Source of the DNA: Rapana venosa
Lineage: Eukaryota; Mollusca; Gastropoda; Neogastropoda; Muricidae
NCBI GenBank assembly: GCA_028751875.1
Contig: CM054159.1
Span: forward strand, 6,407,357 to 6,471,356
Reading direction: 5' to 3'
Length of the DNA: 64,000 nucleotides
The notes beneath the pieces are model-generated. The model ran no database searches. It saw only the letters and a program-made list of their open reading frames with translations, and was not told the DNA's origin. The position numbers were made by a program, and so were the translations under genes. Shown one piece after another: positions 31,213-42,700 of this stretch. Every line of letters begins with the position of its first letter. The stretch's first letter is position 1.

Positions 31213-32159
31213 GAATCTGGGTATAATGGCCGACAGTGAAGGCTGTACATACAGCTATGTCAACAGCATACGCTATGGCAAAACTGACAGCTGGAAAGTC
31301 TGGATTACGCTTCACAGTCAGCATGAGTAATGAACAATCCAATCCAGCCTTGGATCCCAGAGGCCACATAGGGGTTGTTCACCTTGTAAAAGTAAAGCTT
31401 TCAAATTTGGATTAAAACTGATCAGTGATACACTTGTATACACACTACTGTGACCCAGCTGACCATGAAAGCCATTTCAGGGGTGCACTTTGGACAGCTG
31501 ACAACAAATCCAATCCAACTGTAGTGTTTATAGTTCCACCAGTGCAGTTTGGACAGCTGACAACAAATCCAACCCAAATGTAGTGTTTATAGTTCTGCCA
31601 ACCGCAGAGGCCCTATCAGGGGGCTGTCTCCTCGATCATGATCAAAGCTGAGTGGAACTGTGCTCTTGTATACAGATTCCATTTCTTGTAGCTTCTCGGT
31701 CCAGTCCGGTCAAGTCCAATCCAATCTTGTTGTTTGTGGTCCCGCCGACCACAAGAGGCCATATTGGGGCTGTCACCTTGTAAAAATTTAAACCTCAGAA
31801 TAAAACTGCGCAACTATACACAGATTAAAAACAGTTTTTAAAAAAAATCAACTTTACTTTAGTTCCTTGTATCAATGGCCTGGCAAACCGTAAGGGTCAA
31901 CCAAGGGCGGTCACCACGTTGTGGGAGAAACCACATCAACCACACATAACGAGAGATAAAAACCAAACCCACAAACAAGATGGCGATGCCAAATCTTGCC
32001 CTATAAACTTTCCTAGGAGATCTCGTGCTATCAGTGTCGTCTGCTGTCAAAGAACACGCGAGAGCCGCTCAGAAGCGTAGTTACTTGATTTTTTTCTTCT
32101 TTCACATTTACACACAGACAGACGCATATGCACAAGTAAACACACACTAAAACAAGTTA

Positions 32160-33700
32160 CTTCATTTTGGTAAAGGGAAGCCAAAGCCTTAAGGGATCAA
32201 AGTCTGTTATGCTGCAGACCCACATTCAGACAGGAAGGATTCACACAGGAGTTCAACATCTACCTGGGGACTGTTCTGGAGTTCGACATCTACCTGGGGG
32301 ACTGTTCTGGAGTTTGACATCTACCTAGGGGACTGTTCTGGAGTTTGACATCTACCTGGGGACTGTTCGGGAGTTTGCCATCTACCTGGGGACTGTGCGG
32401 GGGGGGGGGGGGTTTGCCATCTACCTGGGGGACTGTTCGGGAGTTTGACATCTACCTGGGGACTGTTCGGGGGAGGGGAGGGGGGGGGGGGGGGGGTGTT
32501 GACATGGACTGTTCTGGAGTTTGCCATCTACCTGGGGACTGTTCTGGAGTTCATCTACCTGGGGACTGTTCGGGGGGGTTTGCCATCTACCTGGGGACTG
32601 TTCTGGAGTTTGCCATCTACCTGGGGACTGTTCTGGAGTTTGCCATCTACCTGGGGACTGTTCTGGAGTTTGCCATCTACCTGGGGACTGTTCTGGAGTT
32701 TGCCATCTACCTGGGGACTGTTCTGGAGTTTGCCATCTACCTGGGGACTGTTCAGGAGTTTGCCATCTACCTGGGGACTGTTCTGGAGTTTGCCATCTAC
32801 CTGGGGACTGTTCGGGGGGGGGGGGGGGGGGGGGGGGGGGGTTGACATCTACCTGGAGACTGTTCAGGAGTTTGCCATCTACCTGGGGACTGTTCTGGAG
32901 TTTGACATCTACCTGGGGACTGTTCTGGAGTTTGACATCTACCTGGGGACTGTTCTGGAGTTTGCCATCTACCTGGGGACTGTTCTGGAGTTTGCCATCT
33001 ACCTGGGGACTGTTCTGGAGTTTGACATGTAGATGGGGACTGTTCTGGAGTTTGACATCTACCTGGGAACTGTTCTGGAGCCGATGCTGCACGGACTGGG
33101 CCACCATGTTTTCATGAAGCTGGAGGCGCGGTTCCTCAGGAGGGGCCATCACTTCTGTTCTGACAACTACTTCTCTGTGCAACTGGCCCAGCACCTGGAG
33201 GAGAAGGACACACACCTTCATGACATCAACCCTCAGCATGAATCGCAAGGGGTGGCTGAAGGCGCTGAATGCTGCTTTTGCCAAGAAGATGAAGGTGGGG
33301 GGGGGGGGGGGGGGGGGGGGGGTGTTCCTGTATGGCAACCTGGTGGGGGCTCTGTGGAACTTTAGACAAACCTGTCGTCTCCAACCTTTCCACTAACGCT
33401 CAAGACTAAAATGGGCGAAGAAAGCAGAAAGGCACCAGGAGGAAAAGATGACATGCCTGCTCCTGTCATCCATCATCTACAACTGCACTTAAGGGGCAGA
33501 GGGGGCCATGGATTGAGCAGACCAGCACATCTTGCACTCCACAGTCAGTCAGTCAGCCCTTTGTCAAGTAGTGGAGGGAGATACTTGTGTTGGTGGCTGC
33601 TGTAGCAGACAGCAATGGTCGACTCTTTCCACATCGGGAAGATCTACACTCTGCCAGCCGACAAAGAGAAGACTTTGCCCCTGTAACTTTCAGCCGAAAA
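32160..33700 (+). pseudogene. piggyBac-like transposase remnant invaded by a minisatellite
   Basis: Frame-broken similarity to the piggyBac (DDE_Tnp_1_7) core. Near 32165-32230 the reading KGKPKPKGIKVCYAADPH resembles the conserved P-x-K-W-G-I-K segment. At 33060-33190 EPMLHGLGHHVFMKLEARF then RRGHHFCSDNYFSVQLAQHL contains the DN(Y/F) motif with the second catalytic Asp. At about 33430-33530 fragments resemble the KPxxVxDYNxxMGGVDxxDQ region, with stops. The coding order is correct but several shifts and the repeat at 32255-33080 separate the parts. It cannot make a working transposase. Confidence 0.65.
32255..33080 (+). repeat. 30-bp minisatellite with long G runs
   Basis: The unit tctggagtttgccatctacc plus tggggactgt has a period of exactly 30 bp, with about 27 copies including variants with gacatc. 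Poly-G runs interrupt it at 32398-32412, 32472-32497 and 32814-32841; another lies at 33297-33322. Because 30 is a multiple of 3 and the unit has no stops, all three forward frames and a reverse frame are open across it. Confidence 0.95.
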
Positions 33701-33967
33701 GTGCTGTGGGCTATGTGCAGAGGCAGGTCTGTTTGCCAAAAATCTGCTCCCCAGGCTGTGGCTCAGGCAGGTGTTATGGCATGGCATCCAACCCCCTCTT
33801 CCAGGGTTGAAAAGCTTACAGCAGATGTCCGAGGTTTGTCCAGAAAGGGAAAAAAATCGCCACTTTTCATGGTCTAAAAACAAATGAGTCTAAGCTGACT
33901 GCAAAGGGTTTGTAAATAAACTTTGTATCTGAAAAAAAAATGGTTGTGACTGGAGATGTTAAGAGTT

Positions 33968-34200
33968 CACTGTTCACTGGTCCCGTAACCCGCCAGGGTC
34001 GTAGGGGCGCTGCATGGTGGACGAACGGTGGACCAGCTGGCTCCACTTAGCACGGTCGTGGGCGAGTGCCTGGGTGACACTGAAGTCCTCCCCTGTCCAA
34101 TCACGGATGTCGTCGGCCCACTTTCTCCTCTGTCTGCCCCGTCTTCTCTTCCCCTGGACTGTTCCTTGCAGGATGTTAAGAGTGCACCATACAAATTCCA
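33968..34200 (-). mobile_element. LINE ORF2 C-terminal fragment
   Basis: The minus strand encodes GKRRRGRQRRKWADDIRDWT followed by an AHDRAKW block and ending in QRPYDPGG. This is the arginine-rich terminal motif (RRGRQ-x-KW-x-DDI) that closes many non-LTR reverse transcriptases. It is a short 5'-truncated copy. Confidence 0.65.
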
Positions 34201-34290
34201 AGCCCGACTCTCCCATTATTGCTTGATGTTGCTTTCATCACGACAAACTTGTACTGAAGTCGAACACTCGTCTTAAAGGCTCTAACATTT
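34165..34290 (+). mobile_element. LINE ORF1 fragment, degenerate
   Basis: The segment gactctcccattattgc followed by a tgttgc-rich stretch and actcgtcttaaaggctc aligns with 23475-23555 of the intact ORF1. It is immediately followed by another copy of the aggccatatcagggctgt module (34297-34372). Confidence 0.55.
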
Positions 34291-34559
34291 TTGTTCCAAC
34301 CCAATCCAAGCCTTTGGTTTATCAAGAGCCCAGCCGACCTCACAGGCCATATCAGGGCTGTCACCTCAGGGCTCATCACCATTCATCAGAAAGCATTACA
34401 TATTAACATCATTCAAATTTTTGCCCTGATAACTGGCTATGAAGCCGGTGATATTGAAGACTTCTATGATCCAACTGCAAGAAGTCAGAGACAGACACAA
34501 AAGAAAAATATCATTGCAGTGCATGGTAACTGGAATGTAAAGATTTAACTCCTACCAGT

Positions 34560-35740
34560 TCGCACCATTAAAAATCAGTCAATTTGTACTGATGCCACGC
34601 AGTGGAATTTTCCATAGACACAATTCCACTACCTCTAAATTGCAAATATTTTCAACCCCATACAGTAAATTTTGATACTGAGATGTGGCCCCTCAATGTA
34701 TAAATTGCATAAAATCTTAACTCTTATCATAATTGTCAGATCGTCAACACAGAGGAATTTTCAGATCACAAGACTTGACCCCTGACACCATTTTTGCTTT
34801 CTCGTTGACAGAACGTTTCTACACTTCGTTATCTTTGCTGCTCGATTTTCCTTCATAACGAGTTCATCTGACACAGACAGTTATTGAGATCATGCCATGA
34901 ATGATTTCTCAGATGAATCGTATCATCCAGATTCGCCTCAAGTGGAAAGGATGGTGCCGAATCGACAAACAAGTGCTTCAGTTAACAAAGAGATGAGTGA
35001 ACATGTGGTCTACTTTTAGCGTTCATTATGACTGCTCTTTTCAGGGCCTAGGCGCTGGTTTCTAGCCCTGTTTTATCTGACTGGCGATGTGAACCGGTCA
35101 TTCAATTCAATACAATCCATGCTATTTCATTACTTCGTTTATATCATGTCAAATCGATTCATATTTGATACCGAAATTCTGTTGCTATAGTTGGCGATAG
35201 CACTGTTTACATTTTGCAATGGCTGTTGCTGAATTACTTGCTGTTTTAGTTCTCATTTTCTAACATTGTCTTGACTTATTTTGTTGAATAATCCAGCAAT
35301 TCATATGAGTTGTAAACATTTTTTTTTGTCATAGGCAATAATAATGAATATCTGGAATATGTTCACTGTTAATATAGATTTCCATATATATAATGTGTTG
35401 GAGATGGGATGGAGTACTTTGAGTAAAGTGTTGTGTATTGTAATGGGAGTGTGTGTGTGTGAGTGTGTGTGTGTGTGTGTGTGAGTGAGTGAGTGAGTGA
35501 GTGAGTGAGTGAGTGGTGTGTGTGTGTGTGTGTGTGTGAGTGCGTGTGTATGTGTGTGTGTGTGTGTAAATACACAAAACAAATTTGTATGAATAATAAT
35601 AATAATTAAATGAATGAGGTTGTGCCGCATCTTAAGATTCAGCACCCCTCCCCTTCACTGTGACGTGCCGAAGCCTAAGATTCAGCGGAATTACTTTGTT
35701 TTTGTTTTAATACACTAAGTGATGTTCAACTGAAGCGAAA
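34560..35740. other. No gene seen; GT/GTGA microsatellite inside
   Basis: AT-rich sequence without coding features. 35447-35567 is a compound (gt)n-(gtga)n-(gt)n microsatellite. Confidence 0.6.
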
Positions 35741-35742
35741 GT

Positions 35743-37600
35743 ATGCTGGCCTGCAGGGAAATCATTTTTCTAAACACAGTTGCTTCCCTTGACCATAAGC
35801 CTGCCTGGTTTGTGTGTGTTGGCTATTTTTCTTTGACACATCAACAAGCGTCTGCTCCGACAACAACAATGGTGGCTCGAAGGAGTTTCTCTTTGCAAGA
35901 GGCGACCAAACTTGTGACAGAGGAGGGTCCTGACGTTGAACTTGACCTTTTTGACTCAGATGAGGACTCTATTGACGATCATGACATGGATTATGCACCA
36001 GATGAAGACTTTGAAAGTGATAGTGATAAACAAGAGCGATGACTGGCCCCTATGGTGGCGACACAGAAACTGACAGTGAGTTGAGTGACGATGACGAACA
36101 ACGCAACCAGGACGACTTGATGACTGTAAATACAGATGACGAGCACCAGGAATATGTGTACGAGTGGGTAAAAGACCTGACAAACTTTCCATCCACTGAA
36201 TGCTCCTTTTACTGGAACACCAGGACTGTCACTGCCAGCTGACTTCCCAGTCATGCCCACTCCGGTTGACTTCTACCGACTGATTGTTGACAGTGACATG
36301 ATCACACTTTTCAAAACAGAGACGAACCGTTACGCTAGGGAGATGTGCAATCAAAAACAAGCTGCAGGAGGACTGTCACCACGATCTTTATTTCAATACT
36401 TGGAAACCAGTGACGTTAGATGAAATGACACGCTTTGTAGCCATACTGATACACACTGGACTGATCAAGAAACCAAAAAATAACTGACTACTGGACAACA
36501 GACTCTTCTCTGCTCTCTGGGTTTGCCTCACGCTTGAAGAAATGTTTTCGTTCTATCCTGGCATTTTTTCCCCCATCTAAATGATAATACCACTCACATC
36601 CCAAGAGGGCAAGACGGGCATGACCCACTTCACGAGAGCAGAACATCTGCACTGACGAGGCCACGTGTCCATGGAGAGGACCATCTTCCTTCAGGGTCTA
36701 CATGCATAACAAGCCTGTCACGTGGGGGCTCAAACTCTACGAGCTGTGCGAGCCATCACCTGGCTTCGTTTTCAACTGGGAGGTGATGTGCCACACCCTG
36801 GACGTCGGCAATACATTATTCGACGTCTGCATGCGGCTGATTCAGCCAATCCGCTATCTTGGGCATACCCTGTTTGTGGATAACTATTACTGTAATCCTC
36901 TGCTGGCTCAAACTCTTAAGTGCTGAGAATACTCAGGTTGTTGGAACTGTACGTTCTGTGTCAGCCTGCCCAAAGACCTTGTACAGCAACAGATGGAGAA
37001 TGGTGACGTGGACTACTGCCGCCGTAAGAATCAGGCCCTATTCCTGCATTGGAGGACCACACAGGATGTTTTTACGCTGTCCATGAAGCATCTGCCAACC
37101 ATGAAGCGTGTCAGGTCCCGGACGGAAGAAAAACACAAGCCTGTTTGTGTTGTGGACTACATATCCAACATGGCAGGTGTGGATAAGTCAGACCAGATGA
37201 TTTCGTACCTGCCTCTCCATCACAAAACAGAGAACTGGCAGGAAAAAAACCCTGACTCTTCACCTGCTGACCCTGACCATGATTCAGAGTCCTATTCTGT
37301 ACAAGTACAGACAGAAAAGCCCACGACCTCAAGACCATGCAGCTGGATGCATTCGTGAGGTCAGTGTGCAGCAACTTTGCTGCACTGCCAGCTGTCGACG
37401 ACCCATAGCCACCCACCTCCGGTGCTGCTGTCCCAGACACAGAAGCAGAGATGGGGGGACTACTGCGACCAGGCCGCCACTGGCCAGCAGACATTCCCCC
37501 AACCAGGGAAGAGCAGAAGAGGAGAAAAACACAAAGGGGTTGCAAGGTGTGTTAACCCAAAACAAAAGACGGTGGAGCGTTGCGCCAAGAACTGAAAAAC
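35743..37600 (+). pseudogene. piggyBac-like transposase, near full length but frame-broken
   Basis: The piggyBac layout can be followed end to end across several shifts and stops. 35869-36042 is an acidic N-terminus (VELDLFDSDEDSIDDHDMD). 36205-36345 has FTGTPGL then PTPVDFYRLIVDSDMI and ETNRYA. About 36650-36740 has TDEATCPWRG (first Asp) and VYMHNKPVTWGLKLYELC. 36860-36905 has LFVDNYYCNPLLAQTL (second Asp). 37140-37200 has KPVCVVDYISNMAGVDKSDQ (third Asp). 37480-37560 has DIPPTREEQKRRKTQRGCKV, matching the C-terminal Cys-rich domain. At least four shifts or stops make it inactive. TTAA-flanked termini were not located. Confidence 0.8.
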
Positions 37601-37609
37601 ATTTTTTTT

Positions 37610-39785
37610 AATATTTAACAATTTTTAAACCCACAACTATGTGTAAACAATGCAAAGTGCCACTTTGTGCTATCCCATGCTTTGAACTGTGTACCACACA
37701 GTCAAAGACTACCACAAAGAGTGAAGTAGAAGTGTGTAGATTTTTTTCTTCTTTTTTTTCCCATTTGTGTAGTTGTAGATTGTGTATTCTTTGAGATTTC
37801 GGGCTTTCCAGTGTTATGATTTTTTAAAAATTTGTACTGAGCAAAAAGTGACACCAGATGGATTCAGCCAACTTCAGGGACCTTTGGTGAAAAATCATCA
37901 CATTGTTTCAAGGGGACTAGTTGATGAACAGTTCAAGCCATGTAAGGTAAGTAGCTGTAATTTTCAAAACTTTTTATTTTTCAGCATTCAGTGACATATT
38001 TTGGAGAAAATTTTTTTTTAATATCAGTTCATCTATTGAAAAACTGTGTAACAATCTCAAAAGTAGACATAATAAACTTTTCAATAATGTATAATTTGTA
38101 TGTCTTTATTATTTTGGGTAAATCTGCTGAATTTTTCAAATATAGCCCAAAAATCATGCATCACCACAAAATGGAGGGATCCGTTTCACTGCGTCTCTGT
38201 TGAGTTAATGTTCATGCCCGTTGGATGTGGATTGATGGACTGTTTCTGTGCTTCTTCAGGACTGGGGGGGGCAATGTCTCCAGGTTCTAACCCCATAGCC
38301 TTATTCTCCTATAAGCTTCAAAATGATTCAACAATATTATTCTCTCTTCATCAAATTTCATGTCAAGAACGTTATTTTTTTCCAGGAATTGTTCTTCATA
38401 CTCCAGAGAGACTTAATATTGTTTTTCATACTTCAATCAGCTGCAGTATAATGTTTTATACAGTCAAAAGTAAACAGCACAATATTTTAAGATTTTCCCC
38501 ACCCCCACCCCCCCCAAAAATAATATGGGATGGGATGGGATGGGGGGGGAGAACCAATGCTCTGAAATAGCGTTTTGTGCAGTCTTTCATTTGTGAGTAT
38601 TTGTTAAAAATAAAAATACAGTATATTTATATATACAAAAAATTATCAATACACACATATTATATTTATGCAAGTCTGTGCGCATCACAGAGTAATAACA
38701 ATACAAAAGATATTTTCCCAGGACACTTCACAAGTTTCGTTACAAGGAGAAATATGTTATAAATAAACACATCATACAAAATATCCCCGCTTTTGTGTAT
38801 AAAAATCAGCAAGAGCTTACTTTCCACTTTCAGCAGAAAAATCATTCAATCCAAACATTTTATAAGCCATTTAGCCCTCATGCTTTTACCTCATGCTTTT
38901 ACTTCACTAACAAGAAGCTCTTATTTGTTTTACACACACTTACAATGTGCTGCTATATGCTTGGAATGGTGTGATAACGGTACTGGGAGAAAATATATTC
39001 ACAACACCGTATGTGTCTGAAAGAAGAAAAAGATTTTCTTGAATATGCATGAAAATTTTTCAAAGCTTTTCAGTAACATTTCTGAATGCAGGACAGGCTA
39101 AAGATTCTGAAATGTCTGCAAACAAAAAATATCTGTACAATTCAATCACAGCCATGTACAATTAAACTCTCACAAACAAGACGTTGTAAAAGTACCAGAT
39201 GGAAAAACATCTGGAAAAAATACATGTAAGCAACAAACTGAAAAGGAAAAAAAATTTCACCAACAACAAAAAAGCATGACTTGTGCAAAAGTAACAGATG
39301 GAAAATTCTGCTGGAATAAAGTTCAGCAACAACAAAAACAACATGACTTATGCAAGTACCAGATTAAAAAATATCTGGAAAAATAAACAGAAGCAACAAA
39401 TTTCAAAACAAAAATAGAACAGTAAAAAAATGAATAAATAAAGACTATATATAAAAAAAGAGCATGACTTATGCAACAGTACCACGTGGAAAGTAAAACG
39501 CAACACCAAGGAAAAAAGAGAAACGGCTTGACTTACCTAAAAAGTACCCGATGAAAAGACAAAAAAGCACCAATGGGGGTAAAAAAAAAAAAAGGAGAAA
39601 AAAAAGCATGACTGATGTCAAAGTGCCCTAAGGAAGATAGAAAATAAACAGTCGTGAACACAGCGAGGTGTTGCAAGAGTGAAAGATCCGCTTCTGCTTC
39701 CAGCAGAGATGTGGCCTGCAAAGACTGCAGGGAAACGTGCCCCCTGAGAATGGAGTCACTGTACAGCAGTTGCCAACGACAGAGT
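37610..39785. other. Intergenic / CRPPA 3' untranslated region
   Basis: AT-rich sequence with a C-run and (gggat)n stretch at 38505-38550. The part next to 39786 is presumably the CRPPA 3' UTR. A minus-strand poly(A) signal (tttatt on the given strand) occurs at 38104 but is distant and not assigned. Confidence 0.4.
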
Positions 39786-42700
39786 TCATGCCACCAGAAA
39801 CAGCTGCCCGGAGAAGGACCGATGACCTCGCTGTATGATGCTGCACACCATCTCACTCACTTCACCCACCGCTGCCTCCTCCTGTGTCGACAGAAATAAA
39901 TAAATCGATTGATGAAATAAATATTTTTTAAAAATTTATAAGACCAATACAGAAAAATACTTGTTTTTTTAAAAAAAATTGTGATAAAACAAACACAAAA
40001 ATGACTTTTTCCAAAAGAGAACATAATCTTTAAATCTGATGCACTTTGTAAACAAAAGTCAAAAATAACTGAAAATGCATAAATTTATATTTACACGTAT
40101 ATACATGTGTTCTGTCAGCCAATTTTTTTTTTCAGAATTAAATGACTTAGCAGAAGCCTGTATCATGCAAATTATTACATTTATCTCCCCTGAAAATACA
40201 CTATAATGGACCCAAGACTAAAATTTCAAACTTTACTTCCAAAAAGCTGTGTCATACCCAAGGAAAAAAATTCAACATTTTAACCATCTCTATCTTACCT
40301 GGGCAGATTTAAACCTTTCTTTCATGATCTCCGTGTTACCCAAACAAAATAATGCATTTTTATAATCTAATTCAACAAACATTTTTGTGCAAAATCTCTA
40401 ACATAAGCATTTAATAATAATATAATAATAATAATAATGTATGGAATTTATATAACGCTGAATCTTGTAAACAAATCAAATCAAACACCCCACCACCCCC
40501 AAAATCACACCATACTTTACATCAGTTTTTGCCGGTATCTAAAACCAGACACCAGACATTACTTAATCCTTGCCAGAAAAAACAACAACTGTGCAGCAAA
40601 AGAACACTCAAACTTTACCCTCACACAAGCCAGAACGCCGTACACCAACACATCCTTCTCCAGGAGCTCTTTGGACAAAGAGAGAAGCGCCCTGGATAGG
40701 TCCGTCTGCATTTTCATCCCCTCTGCTGGACTGGGAGCCACAAACACATGAACAAAACTGAAGTCTACCAGCCGATGCATGCGTGAACCGCAGGACGAGA
40801 TCTGTTCACTCTGCATCCTTTTCAACCTGTCCAACCACCTCTCGTTCTGGGGAGCGCCGTCTCTTCTCAGTCCATTCACTACGTTTCCATCACAATTTCC
40901 AGCGTTGGAAGCAAAACCGTGGTCTGCCTTTGTGGAAATGGCTGCAGAACCAGAGATCCTTCGTATATGGTCACTTCTGGTGTCTGAGGTGTTGACCGCG
41001 CTGTTCACTGCATCAACGTTGCAACGGGGAGTGTTTTCGCGGCTGGAAGGCATGGAGAGAGAGTGTAGAACCACAAAGGCGTTTGCTGCATTTGCCTGTG
41101 AATCTAACTGGTCCACCACCTGTTGAAAAGAGAGAGGCCAGGTCTGAAAAGTGTAGTACTAACTGCATCACCAATAACAACAGAAAAAATGTTAACCGCC
41201 TGAATTTCATTCACTGACTCCATAATTACGTGACACTGTGAGAGTGACACATCCTTCTTATACATGCAAGTAAGCAGTGAAATAACTGAAAACTCTAAAC
41301 AAAAATCAATGACACAACACTGCACCTGAAATCTACAATGAATGTAAATCAGGCCACATGAACTGCCAACGACGGAGAGGATGAGGATGTGGATTACTTA
41401 GAGCAGGGGTCACATGCAACATCCAAAACTCGTTTGGTCTTTCACCCAAAGAATTCAATAAATCCCAGTCCATTACCACTTGCCACCAATACTTGAACTA
41501 GCTGCACAACACCCGAGTAATAAGATAATGAACTCTCAAATTTTGAATGGCTTACAAAGTGGTTCTATAATCCATAATTTTTCACACTATTTGGTAGTTC
41601 AAAGATGGTCTTTTCTTCTTCTTGTTGTTTTGGGGGGGGGTTTTGGGGGGGGGTTGTAATTTTCCCGGTCAACACATGGACTGACCTGCCAGCCTTTTAT
41701 TGCCGCAAGTCAAATATGTCTGTTAAACCTTGGTATTCACACAAACTTCTGGTGGTTTGAGGAAATACAAAAATACCCTGTACGCACTTATGACTTCCTA
41801 AGGAGCTGGGCTATGCAATAAAGTCAAATATCAGCAAGCAAATGTTTTGCACACTATAAGTATGTTCTCTGTGTAGTGAGACCACCTTAAAACAATAAAA
41901 ACTGAAACAATAAACTCAAGGGAATCAGAAATAACTTTTTTAAGAATACTGTAACAATAACCCTTTGAAAAAATAAAACAAATGAAAAAATAACTAACTG
42001 AAAAAAGGAGCTCTATGGGAAAAAAAATCAGTCAATCTCTTGATTTATAAATTTTTAAAAAATTAATGAAAAACATTTTTTTAAGCCCACTGACCTGGAT
42101 CTGCTGAGCAGAGAACTGAGAGATAAGGACATCTGACAGTTCAGCCCAGGTTTCCTTGTGGACAACACCCACTCGTGTCAAACGCTCTGCCAACAGATAT
42201 AAACTTTTCTTACTCCTCACCTTCTTTTACCTAACAGCACAGCCAAACAAAAAGGGTCACATCAGAGCAAAACATACTTCACAATCAAAAACAACAAACC
42301 CCCCAAAACATACAAACACATAAAAACAAGCACAACCTGGAACTGAATAAAGCAAACATGTATACATACAAACAACAAAGAAAGGAAAATCTGCATAAAA
42401 ATCCTTAACATGCAACCACTTCCAACTCCTTAACCCTAGTAGCGCTAAATAAACAGCAACAAGCCTCACTTCTATTGGCTGAATTAACATTGGCTAGCAT
42501 TGTTTTGGAGCATGGTGGGCTCAAACAACCCTTGATATTGATATATAAAACTGAATTAAATGTGTTAAGCTATAGATCACTGGAAAGAAGAGATAATATG
42601 CTTTTAAATGAGTATAATTTTATAATAGTGTGTAGTGTTTATGATTATGTAAAAAAAAAATTTTTTTTTTAAATCATGTTCGCACTACCGATCACTGTTC

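Larger units (their letters stand above)
23692..31932. repeat. Composite duplicated block, copy B
   Basis: Same content and order as 10621-16030. The size difference of about 2.8 kb comes mainly from the longer minisatellite. On the left it is continuous with the LINE ORF1 3' end; on the right it continues past the copy A breakpoint into cacatcaaccacacataacg, so copy B is the more complete one. Confidence 0.85.

Noticed and set aside
32421..33338. 305-residue minus-strand frame and three plus-strand frames of 166-198 residues
   Set aside because: They are by-products of a 30-bp repeat whose length is a multiple of three and which lacks stops on most frames; the repeated proline/glutamine peptide has no independent support.
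35301..35645. Minus-strand Thr-His-rich frames
   Set aside because: Translations of a compound GT/GTGA microsatellite.
39533..39856. Minus-strand 107-residue frame overlapping the last CRPPA exon in another frame
   Set aside because: The CRPPA frame through the same bases ends in a conserved GQLFLVA tail with matching splice phase, so this alternative frame is a shadow.
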